Assembly: GCA_903904635.1 (NCBI GenBank)
Contig: CAIVDH010000108.1
Span: 1 to 27,068, forward strand
Direction: 5' to 3'
Length of the DNA stretch: 27,068 nt
Source: an uncultured Burkholderiales bacterium
GTDB taxonomy: Bacteria; Pseudomonadota; Gammaproteobacteria; Burkholderiales; Burkholderiaceae_D
Position 1 is the stretch's first letter; every line of letters begins with the position of its first letter. The translations under genes and the position numbers were made by a program. The notes below the pieces were generated by a model. It searched no databases, was not told where the DNA came from, and was given only the letters and a program-made list of their open reading frames with translations. Below are positions 16,207-27,068 of the stretch, piece by piece.

Positions 16207-16782
16207 TTGAAAAAATTTACGCAATTAACAGCCGCATTAATTTTCGCCGCCGCTTCTACCGCAGCACTGGCCGCACCAGAAACCTATACGGTTGATGGTA
16301 GCCATACGTTTCCACGTTTCTCATATAGCCATCTGGGATATTCGACCCAATTGTCACGCTTTAACGCGACCACTGGCACCGTCGTTTTTGATGCCGCTGC
16401 AAAAACCGGTTCGGTAGATATTGTCATTGATGCGAAATCAGTGGATACGGGTTCAACGCTGTTTAATGAACATATACAAGGCGAAGATTTTCTTGATACC
16501 GCTAAATTTCCAACGGCGACGTTCAAATCCACCAAGGTGATTTTCAAAGGTGCCAAGCCATCGAAAATTCAAGGTGATTTAACCATCAAAGGCGTGACCA
16601 AAGCAGTGACGCTGACTGTGACTTCTTTCCAGGCGATGCCACATCCTATGCAAAAGAAAGATGCAATAGGCGCGAATGCTTTTACTATTATTAAGCGTTC
16701 AGAATTTAATGCAGGTAAATATGCACCGTATGTTGGTGACGAAGTCCGTATTGATATTGCGCTGGAAGCGATCAAGCAATAA
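16207..16782 (+). CDS. Exported YceI-family lipid-binding protein (second copy)
   Basis: A 191-residue YceI protein with a signal peptide (residues 1-22, cleavage near ALA/AP). It has the classic DGSHTFPRFSYSHLGYST opening, VDTGSTLFNEHIQGEDFLD, KFPTATFKS and GDLTIKGVT. It starts at TTG 16207, seven bases after AGGAG; no ATG is available nearby. It is more canonical than the copy just upstream, so the two probably diverged for different ligands or partners. A strong terminator follows 15 bases after the stop and ends the LysR-linked operon. Confidence 0.88.
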   Translation: MKKFTQLTAALIFAAASTAALAAPETYTVDGSHTFPRFSYSHLGYSTQLSRFNATTGTVVFDAAAKTGSVDIVIDAKSVDTGSTLFNEHIQGEDFLDTAKFPTATFKSTKVIFKGAKPSKIQGDLTIKGVTKAVTLTVTSFQAMPHPMQKKDAIGANAFTIIKRSEFNAGKYAPYVGDEVRIDIALEAIKQ

Positions 16783-16796
16783 TTTGTCTGAGTATG

Positions 16797-16834
16797 AAAA
16801 TAGCCGCCAGTGTGAATTGGCGGCTATTTTTTTT
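16797..16834 (+). terminator. Strong terminator shared by convergent genes
   Basis: AAATAGCCGCCA (16798-16809) and TGGCGGCTATTT (16818-16829) form a 12-bp stem with an 8-base loop, followed by a run of T to 16834. Read leftwards it has a shorter U tract of four, so it may also end the pentapeptide-protein transcript. Confidence 0.9.
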
Positions 16835-16862
16835 GCTATGAATTTAGTACTGCGCAATCTAA

Positions 16863-17384
16863 TCAGCAACCTGTATCGTTCATGCTGCCATCAGGCATAG
16901 TGGTATTGCAAAACTTCCCCTCTTCCAGTTTTACGCCATCTAGTTTCGCACCTTTGAGTATCGCGCCTTTTAAATTCGCACCGGTTAAAACTGCATTAGT
17001 AAGATTGGCATCGGTCAGATTGGTTTCGCGTAAATAAGCGTTGGAAAAATTCGCGCCTTTTAAATTCGCACCAGACAAATCTGTTTTTCTCAGATTGGCG
17101 CTTTCAAAATTTGTATGCAGGGTACGCTTCTCTAACGGACGTTCAGATAAATCAGCCTTGGACATGTTTGCACCAGACAGATTGGCGTTTTGAAAATCTG
17201 CGCCGCGCATATCTTTGCCCGCCAGTGCTGCGCTGGTGAGGTCGCAATATTTACATGCGTTGGTGGTCATGAAGGTTTCAAGCTTGGCGGGATCAGCTGC
17301 GATGCTTGATCCTGTGGCGAAAAATAAGATGATTAAGGCGCTTAACTGCTGCACTGGGATTTTGCTGAAATACGATGCTGACAC
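16863..17384 (-). CDS. Exported pentapeptide-repeat protein
   Basis: A 173-residue protein with a signal peptide (hydrophobic segment about residues 10-25, cleavage near SIAADP) and about 18 pentapeptide repeats of the A(D/N)LxX type from residue 48 to near the C-terminus (GADFQNANLSGANMSKADL and on). Such repeats form a right-handed four-sided beta helix. Cysteines occur as CKYC before the repeats and two more near the end. I choose GTG 17384, nine bases after AGGAG and directly before the signal peptide. An in-frame TTG at 17495 overlaps mnmE and would bury the signal sequence. It may be co-transcribed with mnmE, 95 bases upstream. Function is unknown. Confidence 0.8.
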   Translation of the reverse strand: MSASYFSKIPVQQLSALIILFFATGSSIAADPAKLETFMTTNACKYCDLTSAALAGKDMRGADFQNANLSGANMSKADLSERPLEKRTLHTNFESANLRKTDLSGANLKGANFSNAYLRETNLTDANLTNAVLTGANLKGAILKGAKLDGVKLEEGKFCNTTMPDGSMNDTGC

Positions 17385-17479
17385 GATGGTGTTCTCCTGT
17401 CTGAAATGAGATTTGGTATAAATGATAAGCAATGATAATAGAAAAGTTAACGGTGTCCCTTGGAGCCCTATTTGTATGG

Positions 17480-18883
17480 TTATTTTCCTATACAAAACCG
17501 ACCAAATATCACGCCCAGTAAATCATCGGATGTGAATTCGCCGGTGATGCTGTTGAGCCGTTCCTGCGTGAGCCGCAATTCTTCAGCAAATAAATCTAAT
17601 GCCTGATCACTTTGATCAGCAAGTTCTGCCGCAGTTTGCAGATGGGCGCGTGCTGCCTGCAAGGCGAGTAAATGGCGTTCACGTGCCAAATAAATAGATT
17701 CACCGGTTTGCTCCCAGCCTGCGATGCGTAATAATTCTTTACGTAATAAATCCATGCCTGTTTTTTCAGCAGCAGACAAATAAATATGCGTTGCATCAGT
17801 TAGTGTTTCTGCTGTGGCTTTATGGCCGGACAAATCAATTTTGTTCCAGATGCGCAGTATGGGCACGCCATCAGGAAAGCGGGCAATGATGGCGTCATCG
17901 CCGCGCGTGGGGCCGCGGCTGGCGTCGAGTATGTGCATAACAACATCCGCATCTTCTACCGCTGCCCAAGTGCGCGCGATGCCGATACGTTCGACTTCAT
18001 CCTGCGCCTCTTCCACATCACGTATGCCGGCTGTATCAATGATGTTGATGGGTATGCCTTCTACATGTATGGTTTCGGTGATCTTGTCGCGTGTGGTACC
18101 GGCGATGGCTGTAACGATGGCGACATCAGCGCCCGCTAATGCATTCAACAGTGAGCTTTTGCCCACATTCGGCTGACCAGCCAACACAACTTTCAAGCCA
18201 TCGCGCAGTATCGCGCCCTGTGATGCTTGCGAAAATACGAGTTCAAGTGCGGTGCGTATGGCGAGTAATTGACCACGCGCATTGGATTTTTCAAGGAACT
18301 CGATTTCTTCTTCCGGAAAATCCAGCGTGGCCTCAACCAGCATGCGTAAATCAATCACCTGCCTGACCAGGGCGTGTATGGTTTGCGAGAACAACCCAGA
18401 CAAGGATTGCGTTGCCAGTTTTGCTGCCGCTTCGGTAGAGGCCTCAATCAGGTCGGATACGGCTTCTGCCTGTGCCAGATCGAGCTTGTCATTCAAGAAT
18501 GCGCGGTAGGTGAATTCACCAGGGTTGGCCAGTCGCAAATCCATGCCTTGCCCGGCTTCTAAGCATCGATTTAGCAGCATGTGCATGACCACTGGCCCGC
18601 CATGACCTTGTAGCTCCAGCACTTCTTCGCCTGTGTAGGAATGCGGTGCGTTGAAATAAATGGCTAGTCCGCTATCGATGACGCTGCCGTCTGTGCGCAC
18701 AAAATCCAGATACGTGGCATGGCGTGGTTTCAGCATCAGTGGTTTTGCTTCTGCGCTCTCAGCGGTGCGGCAGATTGCTTGCGCCAGTGGCATCAGATTT
18801 TTACCGGAGATGCGTACGACGCCTATGCCACCACGACCAGGCGCTGTCGCAATTGCGGCAATTGGGGAAGAATCGAGTTTCAT
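17480..18883 (-). CDS. mnmE: tRNA modification GTPase MnmE
   Basis: A 467-residue cytoplasmic GTPase that works with MnmG to modify wobble uridine 34 in certain tRNAs (cmnm5U). The N-terminal tetrahydrofolate-binding domain spans about 1-120, followed by the helical domain with the inserted G domain: G1 GQPNVGKS (236-243), G2 GTTRD (262-266), G3 DTAG (283-286), G4 NKID (347-350) and G5 SA (370-371). The C-terminal FCIGK (463-467) holds the conserved Cys. Length is normal. A terminator upstream separates it from yidC, so it should have its own promoter near 18890-18960, which I could not pinpoint. Confidence 0.97.
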   Translation of the reverse strand: MKLDSSPIAAIATAPGRGGIGVVRISGKNLMPLAQAICRTAESAEAKPLMLKPRHATYLDFVRTDGSVIDSGLAIYFNAPHSYTGEEVLELQGHGGPVVMHMLLNRCLEAGQGMDLRLANPGEFTYRAFLNDKLDLAQAEAVSDLIEASTEAAAKLATQSLSGLFSQTIHALVRQVIDLRMLVEATLDFPEEEIEFLEKSNARGQLLAIRTALELVFSQASQGAILRDGLKVVLAGQPNVGKSSLLNALAGADVAIVTAIAGTTRDKITETIHVEGIPINIIDTAGIRDVEEAQDEVERIGIARTWAAVEDADVVMHILDASRGPTRGDDAIIARFPDGVPILRIWNKIDLSGHKATAETLTDATHIYLSAAEKTGMDLLRKELLRIAGWEQTGESIYLARERHLLALQAARAHLQTAAELADQSDQALDLFAEELRLTQERLNSITGEFTSDDLLGVIFGRFCIGK

Positions 18884-18902
18884 AGCGCAATTTTAGCCGG
18901 AA

Positions 18903-18939
18903 TAAAAAAAAGTCCGCGGACTGGGTAGTCGCGGACCTT
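18903..18939 (-). terminator. Terminator after yidC
   Basis: GTCCGCG (18912-18918) pairs with CGCGGAC (18930-18936), with an inner ACT/AGT stem around GGGT and one bulged G. Read leftwards it is followed by eight U residues (18904-18911). It ends the rpmH-rnpA-yidD-yidC transcript about 30 bases past the yidC stop. Confidence 0.85.
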
Positions 18940-18968
18940 AAAAGCGTTACTGCTGGCGATGTTTTAAA

Positions 18969-20627
18969 TCACGCTTTTGCGTCTGTAAATTTTTTCGTAA
19001 TAGCCCACTGCTGTGCAATCGACAAGATGTTATTGACGACCCAGTAGAGCACGAGTCCAGCCGGGAAGAAGAAGAACATCACCGAGAAAGCGATAGGCAT
19101 GAACATCATGACCTTGGCTTGTATAGGATCTGGCGGTGTCGGATTGAGTTTGGTCTGTATGAACATGGATACAGCCATGATCACGGGCAGGATATAAAAC
19201 GGATCTGGCGTTGAGAGATCTTGTATCCAGCCTAGCCATGGCGCATTGCGCATTTCTACGCTGGCGAGCAAAACCCAGTAGAGCGCAATAAATACCGGGA
19301 TCTGAACCACGATAGGCAGACAGCCGCCCAGCGGATTGATTTTCTCGGTTTTATAAAGCTCCATCATGGCCGCGTTCATCTTCTGTGCGTCACCTTTATG
19401 GCGTTCACGGATGGCCGTCATTTTTGGTGTGACCAGTTTCATTTTGGCCATGCTGCGATAGCTTGCCGCCGACAGTGGGAAGAATGCGAGCTTAATCAGA
19501 ATGGTGAGAACAATAATGGTCCAGCCCCAGTTGCCCAGTATCTGATGAATTTGCTCCATCAGCCAGAATATGGGTTTGGCGATAATGGTCAGCCAGCCAT
19601 AGTCTTTGACTAGATCAAAGTCGGTCGCGAATTTTTCCAGATTGCTCGATTCTTGTGGACCAGCGAAAATTTTTCCGCTTTGTTCCGCATTCGCTCCGGG
19701 AGCGATGCTGCCCAGCTTCATGATTGCGCCAACAGCATAAAGATTGGCGTCAGCTATTTTCTTGGTGAACAGCTCGCGCGGTGTCTTGCCATCAGGCTGA
19801 TAAGCAGACACGAAGTAATGCTGCACCATAGCGATCCAGCCATTGTCGCCTACAGCATTGGGTGGATTCTTGGCTTTGGCGATATCTTCGAATGAAACTT
19901 TACGGAATTTTTCAATATCAGTGTAAACAGCAGGACCATTGAAGGTGCTGTAGAACATGGAGTCGCCTTCGAGTTTGCTGTCGTCTCTTACTAGCTGCAA
20001 ATAGACCGAAGGTGTGATGCTGGCATCTGTTGCGTTGAGTATTTCATGCTTGATATCGATGGCATACTCGCCGCGTTTGAAGACATAGGTTTTAGTTAAC
20101 TTTACGCCATTTAATTCGGCCTCCAAAATAACACTGACGCTGCTACCGCTATCGAGTGTACGTGTGCCAGGCCGGGCTGTGAAAATCGAGCGATGGTTAG
20201 GAAATGCCCCGCCTATGAGACCGCTTTGCGCTACGTAAGTGCGAACACCGCCGGTTTCCATTAGCACGACATTTTTAGTCGGGTCATTGGCGTCTTGGTG
20301 TTTTAGCAGTTCCAGCCTCACCAGTTCACCGCCAGCAGTACTGATTTCTGCTTTGACCAGATCGGTTGTTACGGTAATGACCTCAGCTTGCGATGCTGGT
20401 GTTGCAGGTCCGGCTGGAACCTGGCTGGCCTCGGCAACGGCAGGCTTGGCAGAGGATTGTGGAATGTCTGCATTAACTGACCCAGTTGTTGCCTGTGACG
20501 GCGCTTGCTGCTTGGCTGCATCAGGTGCAAATAGCGATGGACCGCCGTTATAACGCGTCCATGCATCCCATAACATCAGCAAAGATAGTGAGAAAACTAC
20601 CCAGAGTACAGTGCGTTTGATATCCAT
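18969..20627 (-). CDS. yidC: Membrane protein insertase YidC
   Basis: A 552-residue inner-membrane insertase, of the normal length for Gram-negative YidC. It has an N-terminal helix (5-21), a low-complexity Ala/Pro/Gln segment (35-80), a large periplasmic domain (about 80-345) and a five-helix core from about 350. The core contains the conserved arginine R391 (ASYRSMAKM), the NPLGGCLPI loop and the FFFFPAGLVLYW helix. The C-terminus is short and basic. It helps fold and insert membrane proteins with or without Sec. It starts 33 bases after yidD in the conserved ribosomal-protein/RNase P operon. Confidence 0.98.
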   Translation of the reverse strand: MDIKRTVLWVVFSLSLLMLWDAWTRYNGGPSLFAPDAAKQQAPSQATTGSVNADIPQSSAKPAVAEASQVPAGPATPASQAEVITVTTDLVKAEISTAGGELVRLELLKHQDANDPTKNVVLMETGGVRTYVAQSGLIGGAFPNHRSIFTARPGTRTLDSGSSVSVILEAELNGVKLTKTYVFKRGEYAIDIKHEILNATDASITPSVYLQLVRDDSKLEGDSMFYSTFNGPAVYTDIEKFRKVSFEDIAKAKNPPNAVGDNGWIAMVQHYFVSAYQPDGKTPRELFTKKIADANLYAVGAIMKLGSIAPGANAEQSGKIFAGPQESSNLEKFATDFDLVKDYGWLTIIAKPIFWLMEQIHQILGNWGWTIIVLTILIKLAFFPLSAASYRSMAKMKLVTPKMTAIRERHKGDAQKMNAAMMELYKTEKINPLGGCLPIVVQIPVFIALYWVLLASVEMRNAPWLGWIQDLSTPDPFYILPVIMAVSMFIQTKLNPTPPDPIQAKVMMFMPIAFSVMFFFFPAGLVLYWVVNNILSIAQQWAITKKFTDAKA

Positions 20628-20660
20628 AAAGTGTTTGCTCGGTGATCAGTAATCAGTAAT

Positions 20661-20927
20661 TCAGGAATGATGCTGACGTTTCCCGGTTGATTCGGGAAAT
20701 GCAACGGAAGAAGTTTTTGGTGGCACATTATCTACGCCACCCGCATGCCATGGGTGACATTTACATAAACGCCTGCCTGCGAGCAGTATGCCTTTGCCAG
20801 CGCCATGTGTAGCAATAGCTTCATGAGCATAGTCAGAGCAGCTGGGATAAAAGCGGCAGTTTTGTCCCAACAGCGGGCTGATGGCGAGCTTATATAGTTT
20901 AATTAAAAGAAGCAGCAGAACTTTCAT
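20661..20927 (-). CDS. yidD: Membrane protein insertion efficiency factor YidD
   Basis: An 88-residue YidD protein with an N-terminal amphipathic/hydrophobic helix and the family signature [14 protein letters not shown] followed by a second Cys pair ([10 protein letters not shown]). Family proteins assist YidC-dependent insertion at the inner membrane. Its ATG overlaps the rnpA stop in ATGA. The C-terminal tail (GKRQHHS) is variable in the family. Confidence 0.95.
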   Translation of the reverse strand: MKVLLLLLIKLYKLAISPLLGQNCRFYPSCSDYAHEAIATHGAGKGILLAGRRLCKCHPWHAGGVDNVPPKTSSVAFPESTGKRQHHS

Positions 20928-21319
20928 TGCGGCCGACCGGAAAATTGAGATCCCAATAACGTAGCTAGCTCTGCAGCTATGCGCAGTTTTAGCGTTCGCG
21001 AACTAGCCGTTTGCGATTTTGGGGCCAGAGGTTTGTTCAATCTCACGATGCAATCGAGTGCAGGAAGTTCTGCCTTGCGAAATAACTCTCGCGCAAGACG
21101 TTTAATCATGTTGCGCGTGACGGCCCGAGGCGCAAGCCGCTTGGCGACAACGACACCTAAGCGGGCATGGGTCAGACTATTTGGGCGGACATACAGCATG
21201 AAATTGTCTGTTCGATACGCAGGCCGCAAACGAAAAACGGATGAAAATTCACCCGTTTTTACGATACGCCTGCGTCTGTCGTAGTCTTTCGGACGTTCGC
21301 CGGTCAAGCCAGCAGGCAA
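20924..21319 (-). CDS. rnpA: Ribonuclease P protein component
   Basis: A 131-residue RnpA, the protein subunit that helps RNase P RNA mature the 5' ends of tRNAs. It contains [31 protein letters not shown] and [11 protein letters not shown], including the RNR-type basic motif region. The start is uncertain. TTG 21319 gives the frame used here, 15 bases after the rpmH stop. The conserved part begins around [14 protein letters not shown], and a TTG twelve bases further down is possible. Most homologues lie directly after rpmH, as here. Confidence 0.93.
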   Translation of the reverse strand: MPAGLTGERPKDYDRRRRIVKTGEFSSVFRLRPAYRTDNFMLYVRPNSLTHARLGVVVAKRLAPRAVTRNMIKRLARELFRKAELPALDCIVRLNKPLAPKSQTASSRTLKLRIAAELATLLGSQFSGRPQ

Positions 21320-21334
21320 GGACGGTTAGTCCGC

Positions 21335-21469
21335 TTAGGCGGCAAGACGTTTGCGGCCTTTGGCGCGGCGCGCATTCAGAACAGCGCGACCACCGCGGGT
21401 AGCCATGCGTGCACGAAAGCCGTGGGTGCGCTTGCGACGAACAACGGAGGGTTGGTAAGTACGTTTCAT
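21335..21469 (-). CDS. rpmH: 50S ribosomal protein L34
   Basis: A complete 44-residue L34 in the classic form [18 protein letters not shown], with the basic KGRKRL stretch near the end. ATG is at 21469 and TAA at 21335. It is the first gene of the leftward operon with rnpA, yidD and yidC. The ribosome binding site is poor (CGAGAC). A promoter with a perfect -35 lies about 100 bases upstream. Confidence 0.97.
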   Translation of the reverse strand: MKRTYQPSVVRRKRTHGFRARMATRGGRAVLNARRAKGRKRLAA

Positions 21470-21572
21470 TATAGGTCTCGCAAATCAGCAGAAATTCAGT
21501 AAAAAACCGGAAAAAGCGGCATCGGAAGCGCCGTTTATGCAAGACGCACCCGCTAAGCGCAGTGAACCCTGG

Positions 21573-21602
21573 ATTAGACAGTATTTTCTGTATATCTGTC
21601 AA
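21573..21602 (-). promoter_or_regulatory. rpmH: Sigma-70 promoter of rpmH
   Basis: Read leftwards, a perfect -35 TTGACA (21597-21602) and a -10 TCTAAT (21573-21578) are separated by 18 bases. Transcription would begin near 21566 and give a leader of about 97 bases before the rpmH ATG. Confidence 0.65.
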
Positions 21603-21797
21603 TTAGTTAGCGGTTAAAACCCTGGGAATAATATATTTATTGCGTATTAAGTGGTTAAAGACAAGAGACTTTAAGGGGGTTCGTGCCAATTTTTTACGCA
21701 GGGCGTTATGAATCAATGGGTTACCGATGTTAATGTTGGCGGCAGAATTTAAGTTTCTGTTTTTGAAAGATTATTCTGTAGAATTTAGCCCGCTGCC

Positions 21798-21806
21798 TGT
21801 GGATAA
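21798..21806 (-). promoter_or_regulatory. Perfect DnaA box
   Basis: TGTGGATAA on the plus strand is the exact complement of the DnaA box TTATCCACA. It lies about 119 bases before dnaA, placed either for autorepression of dnaA or as part of the origin. Confidence 0.8.
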
Positions 21807-21924
21807 CTTTGCCCGGCCAGAGTAAAATGCATCACTTAGCGGCGCAAATTTATATATCGCCTCCGCTCCCAATATAAGAATACCGAGTGCGCACTTTCAT
21901 TGCGGCTCAACACCTGAAAAAAGC

Positions 21925-23304
21925 ATGGAAGAATTCTGGCAGACCTGCTCCTCTCGTTTGGAGCAGGAACTGACGCCCCAACAATTTAGTGCATGGATCA
22001 AGCCACTCGCGCCTCTCGATTTTGAGGACGGACGGCTGCGTATTACTGCGCCCAATCGCTTTAAGCTTGATTGGGTAAAAACCCAGTTTGCAGCCCGCAT
22101 TACCAATATTGCGGCAGAATTCTGGCAGGCGCCGATAGATGTGCAGTTTGTGCTGGATCCACGCGGTGGCGTAAAAAAATTGCAGGCCAGCCCAACGCCT
22201 TTAACCAACTCCGGATCCGGCTCTGATCTGGGCGCGCCCATCAGACTGCCCGAACAAGCAGAAGAAAATAATCCGCAGCGCGATCAGAGTCGCATCAATG
22301 TTGCGCTGACGTTTGATAGTTTTGTAACCGGTAAGGCAAATCAGTTGGCGCGCGCCGCCGCGATTCAGGTTGCCAGCAATCCCGGGAGCTCATATAACCC
22401 GCTGTTTTTATATGGCGGCGTAGGCCTTGGTAAAACCCATCTGATACATGCTATCGGCAACCAGGTACTGGCAGACAATCCTGCCGTCAAGATTCGATAT
22501 ATTCATGCGGAACAATATGTGCGTGATGTGGTGACTGCCTATCAGCGCAAAGGTTTTGATGATTTCAAGCGCTATTACCATTCGCTGGATTTGCTGCTGA
22601 TCGATGATATTCAGTTTTTTGGCGGGAAAAGCCGTACGCAAGAAGAATTTTTCTATGCCTTTGAAGCGCTAATCGCAGCCAAGAAGCAAATCATTATTAC
22701 CAGCGACACCTATCCCAAAGAAATCACGGGCATGGATGACCGGCTGATTTCTAGGTTTGATTCCGGGCTGACGGTAGCCGTCGAGCCGCCTGAGCTGGAA
22801 ATGCGGGTGGCTATTCTGTTGAAAAAAGCGGTACAGGAAGGCACAGCACTATCTGACGATGTGGCTTTTTTTGTGGCCAAGCATTTGCGCTCGAACGTGC
22901 GCGAGCTCGAAGGTGCGCTGCGCAAAATTCTGGCTTACTCGCGTTTTCATGGCAAAGACATCACGATAGATTTGGTCAAGGATGCGCTGAAAGATTTATT
23001 GTCAGTACAGAATCGGCAAATTTCAGTCGAGAATATACAAAAAACCGTCGCTGATTTTTTCAATATTAAAATCGCCGACATGTATTCGAAAAAACGCCCA
23101 GCCAATATTGCCAGACCAAGGCAGATTGCCATGTATCTGGCCAAGGAGCTGACACAAAAAAGTCTGCCCGAGATAGGCGAATTATTTGGCGGTCGTGATC
23201 ACACTACGGTTTTACATGCAGTCCGCAAGATCGCCGCAGACCGCAGCAAAAATCCGGAATGTAATCATGAGCTGCATGTTTTAGAGCAAACCCTGAAGGG
23301 CTGA
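21925..23304 (+). CDS. dnaA: Chromosomal replication initiator DnaA
   Basis: A 459-residue initiator that binds DnaA boxes and opens the origin. Domain I spans residues 1-75 (WIKPLAP), the linker runs to about 125, and the AAA+ domain follows with Walker [10 protein letters not shown] (164-172) and Walker [10 protein letters not shown] (223-231), plus RLISRF. Domain IV, the DNA-binding part, has the GGRDHTTV signature (422-429). Length is normal. The ATG at 21925 has only a poor ribosome binding site. It starts the dnaA-dnaN-gyrB order; dnaN follows after 87 bases. Confidence 0.98.
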   Translation: MEEFWQTCSSRLEQELTPQQFSAWIKPLAPLDFEDGRLRITAPNRFKLDWVKTQFAARITNIAAEFWQAPIDVQFVLDPRGGVKKLQASPTPLTNSGSGSDLGAPIRLPEQAEENNPQRDQSRINVALTFDSFVTGKANQLARAAAIQVASNPGSSYNPLFLYGGVGLGKTHLIHAIGNQVLADNPAVKIRYIHAEQYVRDVVTAYQRKGFDDFKRYYHSLDLLLIDDIQFFGGKSRTQEEFFYAFEALIAAKKQIIITSDTYPKEITGMDDRLISRFDSGLTVAVEPPELEMRVAILLKKAVQEGTALSDDVAFFVAKHLRSNVRELEGALRKILAYSRFHGKDITIDLVKDALKDLLSVQNRQISVENIQKTVADFFNIKIADMYSKKRPANIARPRQIAMYLAKELTQKSLPEIGELFGGRDHTTVLHAVRKIAADRSKNPECNHELHVLEQTLKG

Positions 23305-23391
23305 CATCAGTCGGCATGAAGTGCGCAGCAAAAAGAAAAAGAAAGATTTTGAGATTTTCAGTCTAAAAGTGTTCTGCGAAAGGAAAACACT

Positions 23392-24498
23392 ATGCAATTA
23401 GTAAAGACCAACCGAGATGCATTATTGCGACCTCTGCAAGTTGTGAGCGGTATTGTCGAGCGTCGGCATACGTTGCCGATTCTGGCCAATATCCTCATCC
23501 GCAAAGATGGCGAAAATGTGAGTTTTTTGTCGACAGATATCGAAGTGCAGATCAGCACGAACGCAGCAATCGGTTCCGGCGCAGATGTAACTGCCACGAC
23601 GGTAGCTGCGCGTAAGCTGTTGGATATTTTGCGCGCACTGCCCGACTCACAAGATGTGTCGCTCTCGCTATCTAACAAGCGCCTGACGGTTCAGTCCGGA
23701 AAGTCACGCTTTGCATTGCAAACGCTGGCAGCAGAAGAATTCCCGACTGTGGCCGCTGCGGAGCATTACAACACGCACGTGAGCTTGCCGCAGAAGACGC
23801 TCAAGCATCTTTTTAACATGGTGCACTTCTCCATGGCGCAACAAGACATACGCTATTACCTCAATGGCTTGTTATTGGTGGTAGAGGGGAAAAATGTCAT
23901 TGCTGTTGCCACTGATGGTCACAGGCTTGCGTTTTCACAGATAGAAACGGATCAGCAATTCACGCGTCAGGAAGTCATTATTCCGCGCAAAACCATTATT
24001 GAATTGCAGCGCCTGCTTGAAGATAATGATGATCCGGTAGAGCTGCAGATTGCTACCAATCAGGTGAAATTCAGTTTTTCTAATATTGAGCTAATTTCTA
24101 AGCTGGTTGAAGGAAAATTCCCTGACTACACACGGGTCATACCTAAGGGTTATAAAAATAATTTCACTTTAAATCGTGATTTGTTGCTGCGCTCCCTACA
24201 GCGTACCGCGATCATGACATCAGATAAATTCAAGGGCGTGCGTTGCATCATTGCGCCGGGCAGCCTGAAGATTAGTTCGACTAACGCGGATCAGGAAGAA
24301 GCGGTCGAAGAACTCGAAATCGATTACGGTGGAGATAGCGTCGATATCGGATTTAACGTCAGTTATTTACTCGATGTACTCAATAACCTGAAGTGCGACA
24401 GCATCAACATCGCACTGGGCGACGCTAATTCATCAGCATTAATCACCATTCCTGAAGACGGTGATTTTAAATACGTCGTCATGCCTATGCGTATTTGA
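23392..24498 (+). CDS. dnaN: DNA polymerase III sliding clamp (beta subunit)
   Basis: A 368-residue beta clamp made of three similar domains of about 120 residues that dimerise into a ring around DNA and tether polymerase III. It starts MQLVKTNRDALLRPLQVV, has HRLAFSQIE in domain two and GKFPDYTRVIP at the start of the third, and ends YVVMPMRI, the normal clamp C-terminus near the binding cleft. The ATG has AAAGGAA upstream. A hairpin with a short T-rich tail follows the gene. Confidence 0.98.
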   Translation: MQLVKTNRDALLRPLQVVSGIVERRHTLPILANILIRKDGENVSFLSTDIEVQISTNAAIGSGADVTATTVAARKLLDILRALPDSQDVSLSLSNKRLTVQSGKSRFALQTLAAEEFPTVAAAEHYNTHVSLPQKTLKHLFNMVHFSMAQQDIRYYLNGLLLVVEGKNVIAVATDGHRLAFSQIETDQQFTRQEVIIPRKTIIELQRLLEDNDDPVELQIATNQVKFSFSNIELISKLVEGKFPDYTRVIPKGYKNNFTLNRDLLLRSLQRTAIMTSDKFKGVRCIIAPGSLKISSTNADQEEAVEELEIDYGGDSVDIGFNVSYLLDVLNNLKCDSINIALGDANSSALITIPEDGDFKYVVMPMRI

Positions 24499-24523
24499 TG
24501 ACCTTAGTCATCGCACTGCATCA

Positions 24524-24557
24524 GAAGGAGCCGGTTGGCTCCTTCGCTTTATATTTT
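24524..24557 (+). terminator. Terminator-like hairpin between dnaN and gyrB
   Basis: GAAGGAGCC (24524-24532) pairs with GGCTCCTTC (24537-24545) over nine bp around GGTT, followed by GCTTTATATTTT. It probably ends much of the dnaA-dnaN transcript, leaving gyrB with partial readthrough or its own promoter. Confidence 0.7.
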
Positions 24558-24564
24558 GAAGTAG

Positions 24565-27068
<2,504 letters not shown>

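Larger units (their letters stand above)
21470..21924. other. rpmH-dnaA intergenic region, candidate replication origin area
   Basis: A 455-base gap between the divergent rpmH and dnaA genes, the usual oriC position in many Gram-negative bacteria. It has an AT-rich tract at about 21624-21660 (AATAATATATTTATTGCG), which could unwind, and one perfect DnaA box at 21798-21806. I did not find the cluster of boxes expected of a full origin; CCTGGATTA (21569-21577) and TTATTCTGT (21771-21779) are poor partial matches. No protein-coding gene is supported here. Confidence 0.5.

Noticed and set aside
17385..17495. Longer N-terminus of the pentapeptide protein from TTG 17495
   Set aside because: It would overlap mnmE and place the signal peptide internally; GTG 17384 has AGGAG and fits export.
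20644..20660. ATCAGTA repeated in tandem between yidD and yidC
   Set aside because: Only two short copies in a 33-base gap; no support for a regulatory or mobile origin.
21249..21602. A 117-codon minus-strand frame across rpmH and its leader
   Set aside because: It is a shadow of rpmH, whose L34 sequence in another frame is unmistakable.

Overview
The window looks like the chromosomal origin neighbourhood of a betaproteobacterium, probably order Burkholderiales and most like Oxalobacteraceae (Herminiimonas/Janthinobacterium type). This assignment is inferred from gene order (mnmE-yidC-yidD-rnpA-rpmH on the minus strand, divergent from dnaA-dnaN-gyrB) and from the character of the proteins; no database search was run. 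No tRNA, rRNA, insertion sequence, prophage or CRISPR array was seen.

Region 1 (1-4549) holds a minus-strand two-gene signalling unit. The first gene encodes a 1130-residue protein that fuses an NCS1-type nucleobase/allantoin permease, a Cys/His-rich cytoplasmic segment, two further membrane helices, a histidine kinase, a receiver and a C-terminal tail. The second, overlapping by 23 bases and cut by the window start, encodes its probable partner response regulator. A 510-base intergenic region separates this unit from region 2.

Region 2 (4550-11425) is a plus-strand transport and amide-catabolism cluster: a five-gene ABC importer of the urea/short-chain-amide class (urtABCDE-like), a small Cys-containing protein, a cytoplasmic formamidase (fmdA) and an FmdB-family zinc-ribbon protein. 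No urease gene is present, so formamide or other short amides are as likely a substrate as urea. A hairpin between urtA and urtB, a terminator-like hairpin after urtE and another after fmdB suggest graded or separate expression. I infer that the permease-kinase and its regulator sense the substrate and control this cluster.

Region 3 (11430-13620) has a second acetamidase/formamidase-family protein with a signal peptide, preceded by a sigma-54-type promoter sequence, then an SRAP/YedK-type DNA-protein crosslink protein, then a terminator pointing leftwards.

Region 4 (13621-17384) has a LysR regulator divergent from an operon of a YgiD-like extradiol dioxygenase and two tandem exported YceI-family proteins. 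It ends at a strong terminator shared with a convergent exported pentapeptide-repeat protein.

Region 5 (17480-27068) is the core origin region. mnmE, yidC, yidD, rnpA and rpmH read leftwards and dnaA, dnaN and gyrB read rightwards; gyrB runs off the window just before its stop codon. The rpmH-dnaA gap has one perfect DnaA box and an AT-rich tract, but not an obvious multi-box oriC.
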